Source: Mucilaginibacter segetis (GTDB taxonomy: Bacteria > Bacteroidota > Bacteroidia > Sphingobacteriales > Sphingobacteriaceae). From it: a stretch of 64,000 bases of DNA. The DNA lies in NCBI RefSeq assembly GCF_016522075.1, contig NZ_JAEHFW010000002.1, positions 558,001 to 622,000 on the forward strand, given 5' to 3'. Each line of letters begins with the position of its first letter. The stretch's first letter is position 1. A program made the position numbers and the translations under genes. The notes under the pieces were generated by a model. It did not search any database. It saw only the letters and a list, made by a program, of their open reading frames with translations, and was not told the origin of the DNA. Shown here in pieces: positions 51,542 through 59,533 of the stretch.

Positions 51542-52312
51542 ATGAACCTGGTTAACTTTCATGAAGATGATCTCCCGATCCAGGATCTGGAAACCATCGG
51601 GCTGGCCGCAGGCGGCCAGCTCCTGTTAAATGTCGATGACCTGAAAGCACTGCTTTCAGGTCGCCGTACAGCTTTGTTAGAATTGCATGACCTCGAAACC
51701 GACAACATCAAGATCAAATCCATCAACGCGAAGATATCGCTAAAGCCAAATGAAAACGGCAAACTGGATTTGCTGATTCATCCCATTTACCGCAAAGCGG
51801 AAACGCCAGATTTCCTGAACGAAACCGAGGCCCGGCAATTGCAAAAAGGTGAAGTCGCCAGTTTACTAAAAATCACCCTCGATAATCATGGCAATAAAAA
51901 AGAAATGCTGGTCGAATATGACCCGGACACCAAAGAATACATCGTTTCCGACACCGAAAAGATCCTGGCACCGGATATGGTTAATAATGAATTGCTGACA
52001 CCTGCACAAAAGGAAAATTACCGTAAGGGTAAGGAAGTGCAGATAGCAGATGGTACCAAATTCAATTATTCAGGTACAGATCATCATGGCATCCGCTCCA
52101 ACAAACTGGCGCTGGTAGCTTCCATCCTGATCGATGGTGGTCTTTCTTATATGGTTTATAAAGGGTTAAATGCCCTGTTTAATCAGAAGCGTGAACAAAA
52201 ATCTGCTGAAAAATTAAGTCCGGGCTATCACCAGGCGCTCAAAGATATAGAGAACCAACATGGATTTAAGCCCCATCAGTTTGAACAATCCCAAACCCGC
52301 AAGGGAAGGTAA
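51542..52312 (+). CDS. DUF4099/DUF3945-type ICE protein
   Basis: The 256-aa protein has an N-terminal DUF4099-like part (HEDDLPIQDLETIGLAAGGQ, DDLKALLSGRRTALLELHDL) and a DUF3945-like middle (NNELLTPAQKENYRKGKEVQ, ADGTKFNYSG). A stretch ALVASILIDGGLSYMVYKGL could be a weak membrane helix. It ends TRKGR. These domains are common in Bacteroidetes conjugative elements with no proven function. It follows the ArdC-like stop directly. Confidence 0.7.
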   Translation: MNLVNFHEDDLPIQDLETIGLAAGGQLLLNVDDLKALLSGRRTALLELHDLETDNIKIKSINAKISLKPNENGKLDLLIHPIYRKAETPDFLNETEARQLQKGEVASLLKITLDNHGNKKEMLVEYDPDTKEYIVSDTEKILAPDMVNNELLTPAQKENYRKGKEVQIADGTKFNYSGTDHHGIRSNKLALVASILIDGGLSYMVYKGLNALFNQKREQKSAEKLSPGYHQALKDIENQHGFKPHQFEQSQTRKGR

Positions 52313-52317
52313 TACCG

Positions 52318-52914
52318 ATGAATACCCTTTTAACAGGGCTTGGCATTTCTCCGGAAATCCAGGCCTTTTTTAATGCCGCTGCTGACCTTTCTTTTAGTTA
52401 TGGTGATCAGCAGGAACATTACGGTGAAGGTTTTCATACAGTACCCTCAACACAAAACCTTTGGGTTGCAGGAAGTAATAATGCCACCCATGTAATCATC
52501 ACCTATTCGGTAATGGAGGCAATGGCATTTATCACGCTTAACCGGCATCGTTATCCCCGGTTGGAACAACTGGCATTTGTTGCTATCGGCAATAGGCTGC
52601 ACGGTGAGCAGGCAAACTGGATCAGGGAGAATCTTCCGGGGCGAAAATTTACGCTAGTGTTCGGCAAAGACCTTATCGGTCATATCACCGATATAAAATT
52701 AGCTGCCGGTATTAAAAACATCCCCATCCGGGTATTTTTTTCGGATAATGAAGTCCTTATTTACCGTGATAAAGTGTTACGCGTATTTAATCAGGAGCAG
52801 ATCTCGCTTCATGCTTTTCAGGAAGCCTTCGGCATTCGCCCCCGTTTCCGAACCGGCAAGCCGGTTCAATCATTAACCTTTTTAGATCAATTAAAACATG
52901 ATGCAGAACGATGA
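52318..52914 (+). CDS. Hypothetical ICE protein, possibly Toprim-like
   Basis: The 198-aa soluble protein contains a Rossmann-like alternation (NATHVIITYSVMEAMAFITL, LEQLAFVAIGNRLHG, KFTLVFGKDLIGHITDIKLA). A Glu in VMEAMAF and an Asp in GKDLIGH could mimic Toprim acidic residues, but the assignment is weak. The 3' end overlaps the next gene by 17 bp. Confidence 0.5.
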   Translation: MNTLLTGLGISPEIQAFFNAAADLSFSYGDQQEHYGEGFHTVPSTQNLWVAGSNNATHVIITYSVMEAMAFITLNRHRYPRLEQLAFVAIGNRLHGEQANWIRENLPGRKFTLVFGKDLIGHITDIKLAAGIKNIPIRVFFSDNEVLIYRDKVLRVFNQEQISLHAFQEAFGIRPRFRTGKPVQSLTFLDQLKHDAER

Positions 52915-53356
52915 TATTTTATTAAAGCCGGCCATGCTTTTTGCTTTTCTGAAAGCTTTGCCGCTGATTTTGCTGGCCATCACCTTCCTTTTACTGGCAT
53001 GGTGGCTGTCCCCTTATTTTATCCTTTTCAGCGTGGCCATTTGCGGTGTGGCCTGGTACCGGCTGTTATATATCCGCAGTTTTCAATATCTGATCACGGC
53101 GGAATATATCAGGTTGACGCGCGGTATTTTCTTTAAGCGTGTTGACCAGGTGGAAATGTTCAGGGTTAAGGATTACATTATCACCCAATCTTTTATTTTA
53201 CAGTTATTTAGGCTGATGTACCTGACTTTGAAAAGTACCGATCCCGAAAATCCGGTTATACAATTCACGGGAATCCCTGAATCTGCCATTACGGATACCA
53301 TCCGCGATAGGGTACAAGAGGCCCGGAAAAACAATAAAATTTACGAATTAAATTGA
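52898..53356 (+). CDS. Two-span membrane protein with bacterial PH-like domain
   Basis: The 152-aa protein has two adjacent membrane helices (ALPLILLAITFLLLAWWL, YFILFSVAICGVAWYRLL). A beta-rich domain follows (YLITAEYIRLTRGIFFKRVD, FRVKDYIITQSFILQLFRLM, YLTLKSTDPENPVIQFTGIP) of the bPH_2/DUF304 type. It is related in plan to the protein at 53904. Role in the ICE unknown. Confidence 0.65.
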   Translation: MMQNDDILLKPAMLFAFLKALPLILLAITFLLLAWWLSPYFILFSVAICGVAWYRLLYIRSFQYLITAEYIRLTRGIFFKRVDQVEMFRVKDYIITQSFILQLFRLMYLTLKSTDPENPVIQFTGIPESAITDTIRDRVQEARKNNKIYELN

Positions 53357-53412
53357 AAAAACATTTGGAAAATACTAATTAATTTAGTATTTTTAATTAA
53401 TAATTTAGCCTC

Positions 53413-53691
53413 ATGAAAGCTATTGTCCGCAATATATTGTTAGCCTGTTTAATTACCACATTTGCCTTTTTCGGGGCAGTGGGTAGGAAACATACCAAAC
53501 AAAAAATGACCGCAGCACAAGCGGCTGAAGCCAGGAAGGAAACTCTGACCTGTTTGTCTGTAGCTTTTTTAGCCTGCGGATTATGTGCCTGGAGGTGTTC
53601 CGTGCTCAACCGAAGATTAAACGAAGAAAGGGAATACCAGCGCAGGTTCAATGAGTATATGCGGAGTTCTGCATTTAACAGGCATTATTGA
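53413..53691 (+). CDS. Small membrane protein, hypothetical
   Basis: The 92-aa protein has an N-terminal helix (NILLACLITTFAFFGAV) and a second Cys-containing one (CLSVAFLACGLCAWRC), with a basic tail rich in Arg (LNRRLNEEREYQRRFNEYMR). An antisense frame of similar length exists, but this strand matches the neighbours and has membrane-like segments. No family recognised. Confidence 0.45.
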   Translation: MKAIVRNILLACLITTFAFFGAVGRKHTKQKMTAAQAAEARKETLTCLSVAFLACGLCAWRCSVLNRRLNEEREYQRRFNEYMRSSAFNRHY

Positions 53692-53722
53692 ACAATAATT
53701 GCTACTTTGCAACATCTTAAAA

Positions 53723-53800
53723 GCGGGCAACCTGCCCGCAATTGTGATAAGGTTTAGGTTGAAAGGTCCCGGCGGCGAGCGCTCAGGGACTTTTCTTTTT
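53723..53800 (+). terminator. Two hairpins, the second a terminator
   Basis: GCGGGCA-ACC-TGCCCGC (53723-53739) is a tight perfect hairpin. AAAGGTCCC (53762-53770) with GGGACTTTT (53786-53794) and a following T-rich run is a good intrinsic terminator. Together they fill the 212-bp spacer before the PH-like gene. Confidence 0.65.
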
Positions 53801-53903
53801 TTGAGCCTTATATTTTAGCATCCATTAAACTTTTTCGACCCGGCATTTCGGCCTGTGGCAATTATTCCAATCCTCTTTTTATTAACCCTTAAATTTTAAT
53901 CAA

Positions 53904-54404
53904 ATGAAAATATTACCATTTGGGATAGCCCCGTTGCGGCCGTCTATCCGGTTCATGTTAATTCGTACTTGTCCCTGGCTCTTATTGTTTTTTGGCTTCA
54001 TCGCAGGAACAGTTCTCGTGCATCCTTTACTGATTATAGCGAGCTGGCTCGTACTGCTTGGGTTTTTATATCATGTCTTTTTGCTATGTGCAGAATTGTA
54101 TGTTATCTCACCGGAAATGTTCATGGTCAGCACCGGGATACTCAATAAAACAGTGACCTGGCTGGAACCATTGCAGATCAAAGCATTTGATGTGCACCAG
54201 AGCAAATTGATGCAGTTTTTAAATATTGCCCACGTAACGGTTGTCAGTGATGATGATATAAATATCAAATTCACACTCAAAGGGGTTGACAATAAGGCCA
54301 TGAAAGAAGCGCTCGGCTTCACTATGGAGTTGGTGAAGACCCGCCATGAATATTTAAAGCGATTAATTGATATGGCCGAAAAAGCTACCGCAAAACAAAA
54401 GTAG
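53904..54404 (+). CDS. Two-span membrane protein with PH-like domain, second
   Basis: The 166-aa protein has helices CPWLLLFFGFIAGTVLVHPL and IIASWLVLLGFLYHVFLLC, followed by a beta-rich part (LYVISPEMFMVSTGILNKTV, IKAFDVHQSKLMQFLNIAHV, VVSDDDINIKFTLKGVDNKA). The plan matches the protein at 52898, so the two may form one complex. The stop lies 2 bp before the next ATG. Confidence 0.65.
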   Translation: MKILPFGIAPLRPSIRFMLIRTCPWLLLFFGFIAGTVLVHPLLIIASWLVLLGFLYHVFLLCAELYVISPEMFMVSTGILNKTVTWLEPLQIKAFDVHQSKLMQFLNIAHVTVVSDDDINIKFTLKGVDNKAMKEALGFTMELVKTRHEYLKRLIDMAEKATAKQK

Positions 54405-54406
54405 CC

Positions 54407-55204
54407 ATGGACGATCAATCAGAAATAATAGCAATCGGAGCAATTCCTTTTATCATTGACCGGGATCGGCGCCTATTACAGCAATTTAATAAATGGGAAA
54501 ATATCATTCGCTTCGATCACTTAAAAAAGGAAGAGGGTTATTATGCGGCTAAATTGTATAAGAGCGGCATTAACCTATCTACCGAATGGCCGGATTTTGG
54601 TAAACATTACGATCAAATTCTTAACGTGATCATTCCTGCGCCGATCCTTGATGAACATGGTTCTTTAACCGAAGATTTTAAACAGGACCTGAATAGGTTA
54701 AGCCATGATAAAGAATGGGGATTTTACCTTGCAGATAAAGATACCGCGTTGCGGTTGTCCGGCAAATTGCCGCATATTGATTTGGCAGGCACGGATTTTA
54801 CCATTGACTGGCGCTTAAAAGAACTGCGAGAAACAGAAGAACCCTGGAAGAATATCAGTTTAAGGGACATGGAAATGTCCGATAGCGGTGAAGAATACCT
54901 TTGTTTTTACAATACCGAAACCCACGAATTATATGAACCTGACGAAAACCTCCTGGAGCTGCCGGAAAATGTGGTCGTGCTTGAAATTCCTTGTGAAGCA
55001 AAGCTCGATCCCGTTGCTGTCGCAAGGGAATATGGCATAGGCGAAACTGATTTGTTAAATGATCATCCCTTTCAAATGAACCTGAAGGCAAAGGTAACCC
55101 CGCTATCAGAAACGGGGCTGCCGGAATACATTCAGAACAACAAAAGGCTTGCTGCCGGAAATTCTCTGAACAATGAAACCCAATCGCATAAACGCGGCCG
55201 GTAA
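54407..55204 (+). CDS. Hypothetical ICE protein with Gly-Arg tail
   Basis: A 265-aa acidic soluble protein without signal peptide. I see no catalytic motif. Landmarks are GAIPFIIDRDRRLLQQFNKW, ADKDTALRLSGKLPHIDLAG and LELPENVVVLEIPCEAKLDP. The end is HKRGR, like several other proteins of this region. It closes the operon that begins at 53904. Confidence 0.6.
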   Translation: MDDQSEIIAIGAIPFIIDRDRRLLQQFNKWENIIRFDHLKKEEGYYAAKLYKSGINLSTEWPDFGKHYDQILNVIIPAPILDEHGSLTEDFKQDLNRLSHDKEWGFYLADKDTALRLSGKLPHIDLAGTDFTIDWRLKELRETEEPWKNISLRDMEMSDSGEEYLCFYNTETHELYEPDENLLELPENVVVLEIPCEAKLDPVAVAREYGIGETDLLNDHPFQMNLKAKVTPLSETGLPEYIQNNKRLAAGNSLNNETQSHKRGR

Positions 55205-55311
55205 GAACAGCGTGTGATAACCTCTTTCCGGAAATCTTCCAACTACAGAGCCCCCGTTGCTTAGCGCAATTATTAACTCATCTAATGCTATTTACTGTAA
55301 TCCAACTGTTT

Positions 55312-56292
55312 ATGAAAAATTCAAGTTTACTGAATAAAGACCTGGCACTTTCAGAAGAGCAATTCGGTGAAGCTGTTACCAACGATTTCATTTGCACGGA
55401 CTTTATCGACCGCCTCGAATGGGCCATGCTGATGATACAGCAGAATTTCAATCAAATGCGGCTGGCCGAATATCTGCCACTCGTTACACGTAACCATTTC
55501 GACAAAGCTTATCTGATGGCAGGCGGCGACGATGCGTTAAACAATCGTGTAAAATTCTTCAGACCCTTTACCGATCTACAGGCTACGCCGGAAATTTTCC
55601 CTAACCTGAACATCAAAGTAATGACATTCGAGGAAACGATACAACTCAACAAGGTCAAGCAGCTTGATATCCGCACGAAACAATCTTTAAGGTCTACACT
55701 TCAATATGCTTATGAAATTTCGTCCGCGTTTTACAATAAGAAAACCGAGGCATTTTATGGTTTTAAATGCGGCTACGAGTTTAATAAAGGCTTTTTTGCA
55801 TTAGGGACTAAGGTAGAGAACTCGGATAAATTGTCTTTTACAGAAATACCGAACCCTATCTCACTTCATCCTAATTATACGATGCCTCCCAATGCGGTTA
55901 CCTTATTGCCTAAAGAACATCTCGTTGACATAATGAAACTGATCGCTATGTCTTATCAGGTCGCCATGTCAATGTATTACGAATGGTCTATTTATATTAA
56001 AGAATATGACAACATAGGCCTAATCGTGCCAATTGAGCCTCAGATACTTTCGGAGCTGTATAAAACTTCACTCATGAAGTTTGAAAATAAAAAGCAGATG
56101 GTCCATTTCGTAAAGGAACATTACCGAAGGAAGGTCGCATCGCCCGGTGAAGACTATACCGTTTTTATCAATCGTTATTTGCGTGGTGAACACCGGTTTA
56201 ATTACCGTGGGTTTTATGCAGAGGTCATCCCTCCTAAATACGACCTGTTACGCGCCAGAACAAAAAAGAAATTTGTTGATGCCTCTAAATAG
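55312..56292 (+). CDS. Hypothetical 326-aa ICE protein
   Basis: I chose ATG 55312 (MKNSSLLNKDLALSEEQFGE); the frame is open to an ATG at 55285. A soluble, mixed helix/strand protein with TDFIDRLEWAMLMIQQNFNQ, FKCGYEFNKGFFALGTKVEN and EHYRRKVASPGEDYTVFINR as landmarks. It lies where Bacteroidetes ICEs often hold a regulatory gene, but I cannot match it to RteC or another family. Confidence 0.55.
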   Translation: MKNSSLLNKDLALSEEQFGEAVTNDFICTDFIDRLEWAMLMIQQNFNQMRLAEYLPLVTRNHFDKAYLMAGGDDALNNRVKFFRPFTDLQATPEIFPNLNIKVMTFEETIQLNKVKQLDIRTKQSLRSTLQYAYEISSAFYNKKTEAFYGFKCGYEFNKGFFALGTKVENSDKLSFTEIPNPISLHPNYTMPPNAVTLLPKEHLVDIMKLIAMSYQVAMSMYYEWSIYIKEYDNIGLIVPIEPQILSELYKTSLMKFENKKQMVHFVKEHYRRKVASPGEDYTVFINRYLRGEHRFNYRGFYAEVIPPKYDLLRARTKKKFVDASK

Positions 56293-56383
56293 ATTGCGTC
56301 TCTATAACCGGGGGTAAAAAACCCGGCTCATAACAGCGTCCGACAGTAGTCGGGTAACGTATCCAATTTTTAATTTATAGTCC

Positions 56384-56650
56384 ATGGCGATAGAAATAAT
56401 CACTAAAGACGATCTCGAAGCTTTTCGACAAACACTGTTGAATGACATTAGGGCTTTGTTGGCCAACAATAAAACGGAAACCAAAGAGTGGCTCAGATGC
56501 GCAGATGTCAGAAAAATGCTCAAGGTTTCGACAGGCACCGTCCAAAATTTAAGAATCACCGGGAAGCTAAAATCCCAAAAAATAGGTGGAATACATTTTT
56601 ATAATCTCGCCGACATTCAAAACATGCTTAGTGGAAAATTGACTAAATGA
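56384..56650 (+). CDS. Xis-like helix-turn-helix protein (HTH_17 type)
   Basis: The 88-aa protein carries a MerR-like winged HTH in its second half (EWLRCADVRKMLKVSTGTVQ, LRITGKLKSQKIGGIHFYNL, DIQNMLSGKL). This is the small excisionase-like family found beside Bacteroidetes integrases. It probably helps the recombinase excise the ICE or controls its own operon. ATGA overlap with the next gene. Confidence 0.82.
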   Translation: MAIEIITKDDLEAFRQTLLNDIRALLANNKTETKEWLRCADVRKMLKVSTGTVQNLRITGKLKSQKIGGIHFYNLADIQNMLSGKLTK

Positions 56651-56934
56651 TGCCTCAGACATACATTATTTCAGAACTCTATGGTAAGATGACTGAAGAT
56701 CCTCGTATAACAGTATGGCACATCAGTCTGTATGTTACCATGCTTATTTTATGGCAACAGGCCGGTTTCGAAAGGCAAGTGAAAATTTCTCGAAAAAAAT
56801 TAATGACAAAGGCTCACATTGGCAGTATAACAACATACCATAAATGTATTAATCAACTTTGCGATTTTGGATACATTCTTTACCGGCCTACCTATGACTG
56901 TTATGCGGGCAGCGCTATTGAGATTATCCCGTAA
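56647..56934 (+). CDS. Small HTH-like ICE protein
   Basis: A 95-aa protein translated together with the HTH gene. ISRKKLMTKAHIGSITTYHK and CINQLCDFGYILYRPTYD resemble a winged-helix DNA-binding domain of replication-initiator type. It probably acts in regulation or excision with its partner; the family is not known to me. Confidence 0.6.
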   Translation: MMPQTYIISELYGKMTEDPRITVWHISLYVTMLILWQQAGFERQVKISRKKLMTKAHIGSITTYHKCINQLCDFGYILYRPTYDCYAGSAIEIIP

Positions 56935-57059
56935 TATTCAATAGGCGGCTTTGCTTAACTCTTCTCTTCAAATGCCGTTCCGGCAAACTTCCCCATCCCT
57001 ATACTAATTGTTTAAAAGGAAGCATAAGACGATAATGATCTTATGCTTCCTGTGTTTAA

Positions 57060-58295
57060 CTACACTAACACAGACCCTTTTCTAACCAACCGTTTCTTAA
57101 GCCTGTTCATGTCTTCACTGACTTTAAAGTCAAGTGTCTTTGCATAATGTTGCGTTTGCTTTATAGTAGCATGCCCCAGCATTTTAGACACCGTCTCAAT
57201 AGGAACGCCATTATTCAAAGTTACCGTCGTTGCAAATGTATGCCGTGCGATATGGTAAGTAAGCTCTACCTTGATACCACAGCAGTCGGCTATCTCTTTG
57301 AGGTAGGAATTCATTTTTTGGTTGGTCAGCACTGGTAAAACCACGCCATTGACTATACATTTCGGGTGCTTATCATATTTTTTAATAATTCTCATGGCCT
57401 CCTTTAACAAGGGGATTCTTGATAATGCGTTCGTCTTTTGCCGGTTAATAAAAATCCACTGCTCCCCGTCCACACCTTTTTGAATGTCACCCCGTTTTAA
57501 ATTTTTGACGTCAATGTAAGCAAGCCCGGTATAACAACTAAAAAGGAAAATATCCCTGACATTACTTAACCTCACGTTTTCAAAATCCTTTTCGGTTATC
57601 CGTTGCAGTTCTGCGTCCGTCAATGCGGTTCTCTCCAGGGCTTTTCTCGTTAATTTGAAATTGGAAAATGGATCTCCCGGAAGCCATTTGCTCTTCACAC
57701 AGATCAGCACTATTTTTTTAAAATTGACTAAATATTTCATTGTGGTGTTGTGATCGCAATTTCGAACGGTTTTTAACCAGAAAGCATATTGGGAAATAAA
57801 CTCATGGTCAAGATCCTTAATATCTCTATCGTCAGTCCCATACTTCCACTTTATAAAATCCCTCGTGTGGTTATAAGAAATATTGTAGCGCTGCATGGTG
57901 CTTGCGGCAAAGTCAACTCCTTGTAATGCTTTCATCTGGGCGTTATGCATACTGAATACCTCCAGGATTTTTTTACGTTTTTCAACATTGCCGGTAAGAA
58001 TATCTTTTATCGCCTGTGCGGAAACTTCACGATCAGCTTCGATTAGTGATCTCTTAGCCTGGAAAATTTGCAGCTCTAATGCGTCCAGGAAATAATTTAA
58101 TTCTCTGGCATCTTCCTTCGTCCCCATTGCCCTTGCACCAGCAGAGTTCCACTTGGCAGGGTCACATTTTCGCTTGGAAGATAGCTCAACTGATTTGCCA
58201 TCTACCGTAATTTTCAGGTAAATGTAAAGGGGGCCTTTTTTTCGATTTTTGGACTGTTTCAAATAAAAAAGCAGTCCGAAGCTTTTTTCTAACAT
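57060..58295 (-). CDS. int: Tyrosine recombinase (ICE integrase)
   Basis: The 411-aa protein has an arm-type DNA-binding N-terminus (FYLKQSKNRKKGPLYIYLKI), a SAM-like core-binding domain (about 105-205) and a catalytic domain. The conserved boxes YHIARHTFATTV, MLGHATIKQTQHYAK (nucleophile Tyr) are present. In box I the sequence reads CYTGLAYIDVKNL, without the usual Arg after TGL. IntDOT of Bacteroides also lacks this first Arg, which points to that subfamily. It is the last ICE gene, transcribed inward, with its start 250 bp from tRNA-Asp, so the attachment site lies in between or in the tRNA end. Confidence 0.93.
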   Translation of the reverse strand: MLEKSFGLLFYLKQSKNRKKGPLYIYLKITVDGKSVELSSKRKCDPAKWNSAGARAMGTKEDARELNYFLDALELQIFQAKRSLIEADREVSAQAIKDILTGNVEKRKKILEVFSMHNAQMKALQGVDFAASTMQRYNISYNHTRDFIKWKYGTDDRDIKDLDHEFISQYAFWLKTVRNCDHNTTMKYLVNFKKIVLICVKSKWLPGDPFSNFKLTRKALERTALTDAELQRITEKDFENVRLSNVRDIFLFSCYTGLAYIDVKNLKRGDIQKGVDGEQWIFINRQKTNALSRIPLLKEAMRIIKKYDKHPKCIVNGVVLPVLTNQKMNSYLKEIADCCGIKVELTYHIARHTFATTVTLNNGVPIETVSKMLGHATIKQTQHYAKTLDFKVSEDMNRLKKRLVRKGSVLV

Positions 58296-58397
58296 AAACT
58301 AACATTTAAAGGTTAAACAAATGTCGGTTTAGATCATCATCCAAACAAGATGTCCACGCGCTGTACATGCTCATTATCAATTCATTATGCGGTTTTC

Positions 58398-58444
58398 ATT
58401 GCGTCTTTTTTCTGGTTTGAAATGACGCAATGAATGACGCAATA
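58398..58444. repeat. GACGCAAT repeats between integrase and tRNA-Asp
   Basis: AATGACGCAATR occurs twice in tandem (58421-58432 and 58433-58444), and the inverted form ATTGCGTC lies at 58398-58405. Such short direct and inverted repeats next to an integrase gene are typical arm or core binding sites. The exact attachment core is not identifiable without an empty-site comparison. Confidence 0.45.
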
Positions 58445-58488
58445 GAATTATGTGTTTTAATGCGAGTTTTGGTAAGGTAGTAAAACAA

Positions 58489-58516
58489 AAAAGGCCCTTA
58501 ATCAACGATTAAAGGC
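58489..58516 (-). terminator. Terminator of tRNA-Asp
   Basis: Read on the minus strand, GGCCTTTAATC-GTT-GATTAAGGGCC forms an 11-bp stem with one G-U pair and is followed by a T-run. It sits about 30 bp past the tRNA 3' end. Confidence 0.75.
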
Positions 58517-58545
58517 CCTTTTGATGTTTTTGATAACATAATCAG

Positions 58546-58619
58546 CGGAATGGACGGGACTCGAACCCGCGACCCCATGCGTGACAGGCATGTATTCTAA
58601 CCAGCTGAACTACCACTCC
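58546..58619 (-). tRNA. tRNA-Asp (anticodon GTC)
   Basis: A 74-nt cloverleaf on the minus strand. Acceptor GGAGTGG pairs with CCATTCC, discriminator G, D-loop TTCAGCTGGTTAGAA, anticodon arm CCTGTCACGC with GTC, T-arm GGGTTCGAGTCCC. The CCA end is not encoded. It borders the ICE integrase side with its 3' end, the usual orientation for tRNA-targeted elements. Confidence 0.97.
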
Positions 58620-58806
58620 GTTTGGGTTGGCAAATATACGCACCATTTTTTATTAAGCAAGCTGTTTTTTTAAAATTATTGATTTATTGCATTTTTTGTT
58701 TTTTTCAAGATGAATAAATATAAATCATTATTTATTTATATTTTGATAAAGCGTTTACTTTATACTTAATAATGGGTAATTTACGTTCAACTTTAAAACA
58801 TTTACC

Positions 58807-59469
58807 ATGCTTAAACAATGCTTAAAAGGGATAATTGCGTTCATCTTTTTTTATAATACTGCATTTGCTCAAATGGAATCTCCGCGGTCGCCATTTGTAT
58901 TTTCAAAATTTATTTCAGGGACTGTTTTACAGAAAGATGGAGGAGTGGTAAAAGCGTTATTAGATTATAATACCATCACTCAAGAGATGATGTTTGATAA
59001 TAATGGCAAAAAGCTCGTTTTAGATAAAGAAACAATTGGTAATATTGACACTCTTTATTTTGATAGCCGTAAATTTATACCGGCGAGAGCTGTTTTTTTT
59101 GAGAGGCTTACCAATACACCTGTTACATTATATATTCAATATAAAAATAAGGCTGTTAATTCAAAGGCAACCATCGGCGCTGGCGGTGGATCAAATAATT
59201 CTATAGGGGGCTTTATTGGTGTAAAACAAACAAAAGGAACAACATATGTTGATTATGATATGACCCTGCCCGAAAACTATGAATTAAAATCTGAAAATGT
59301 ATTTTGGTTGCAAAAAAAAGGCGTCTTTTATGAAGCTTCTAATCTTAAAAAAGTTGAAAAGCTCTTTTCTGAAAAGTCTTCCCAAATAGAAAGCTTTGTG
59401 AAGGAAAACAACATTGACTTAAATAAAATCGAAGACTTCAAAAAACTTATTGTATTTTGTAATCAATAG
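58807..59469 (+). CDS. Secreted hypothetical protein
   Basis: The 220-aa protein has a signal peptide (GIIAFIFFYNTAFAQ). The mature part looks beta-rich at first (FISGTVLQKDGGVVKALLDY, MMFDNNGKKLVLDKETIGNI) and helical at the end. It is common in Bacteroidota envelopes as an uncharacterised protein. It ends at a strong terminator (59481-59509). Confidence 0.65.
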   Translation: MLKQCLKGIIAFIFFYNTAFAQMESPRSPFVFSKFISGTVLQKDGGVVKALLDYNTITQEMMFDNNGKKLVLDKETIGNIDTLYFDSRKFIPARAVFFERLTNTPVTLYIQYKNKAVNSKATIGAGGGSNNSIGGFIGVKQTKGTTYVDYDMTLPENYELKSENVFWLQKKGVFYEASNLKKVEKLFSEKSSQIESFVKENNIDLNKIEDFKKLIVFCNQ

Positions 59470-59480
59470 ATTTTAAATAG

Positions 59481-59509
59481 AAAAAGAGCATAAATTTGAT
59501 GCTCTTTTT
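59481..59509. terminator. Bidirectional intrinsic terminator
   Basis: AAAAAGAGCAT and ATGCTCTTTTT form an 11-bp stem around a 7-nt loop between convergent genes (stops at 59469 and 59534). Confidence 0.85.
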
Positions 59510-59533
59510 CTATTTATAGGACAACGCTTAATT

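Larger units (their letters stand above)
23160..58490. mobile_element. Integrative conjugative element backbone (Bacteroidetes tra type)
   Basis: A contiguous set of relaxase, MobC-like, ParA-like, type IV secretion (TraE to TraN), coupling protein, primase-like, antirestriction, HTH and tyrosine recombinase genes. The recombinase lies at the right end beside tRNA-Asp. Base composition shifts to a higher GC level near 23.2 kb and back near 58.3 kb. The left limit given is compositional only. No repeat of the tRNA 3' end was found in the window, so the true left end may be further left and include the BrxL, SusC/D and LanB regions as cargo. Confidence 0.7.

Noticed and set aside
53397..53651. 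Minus-strand frame opposite the small membrane protein at 53413
   Set aside because: Neighbouring ICE genes all run on the plus strand and the plus frame has better membrane segments.
55312..56292. RteC regulator of tetracycline-type ICEs
   Set aside because: Gene position would fit, but I cannot recognise the RteC core in the protein; left as hypothetical.
58546..58619. Second tRNA gene in the window
   Set aside because: I looked for further cloverleaf patterns with GGTTCGA-type T-arms and found only this tRNA-Asp.
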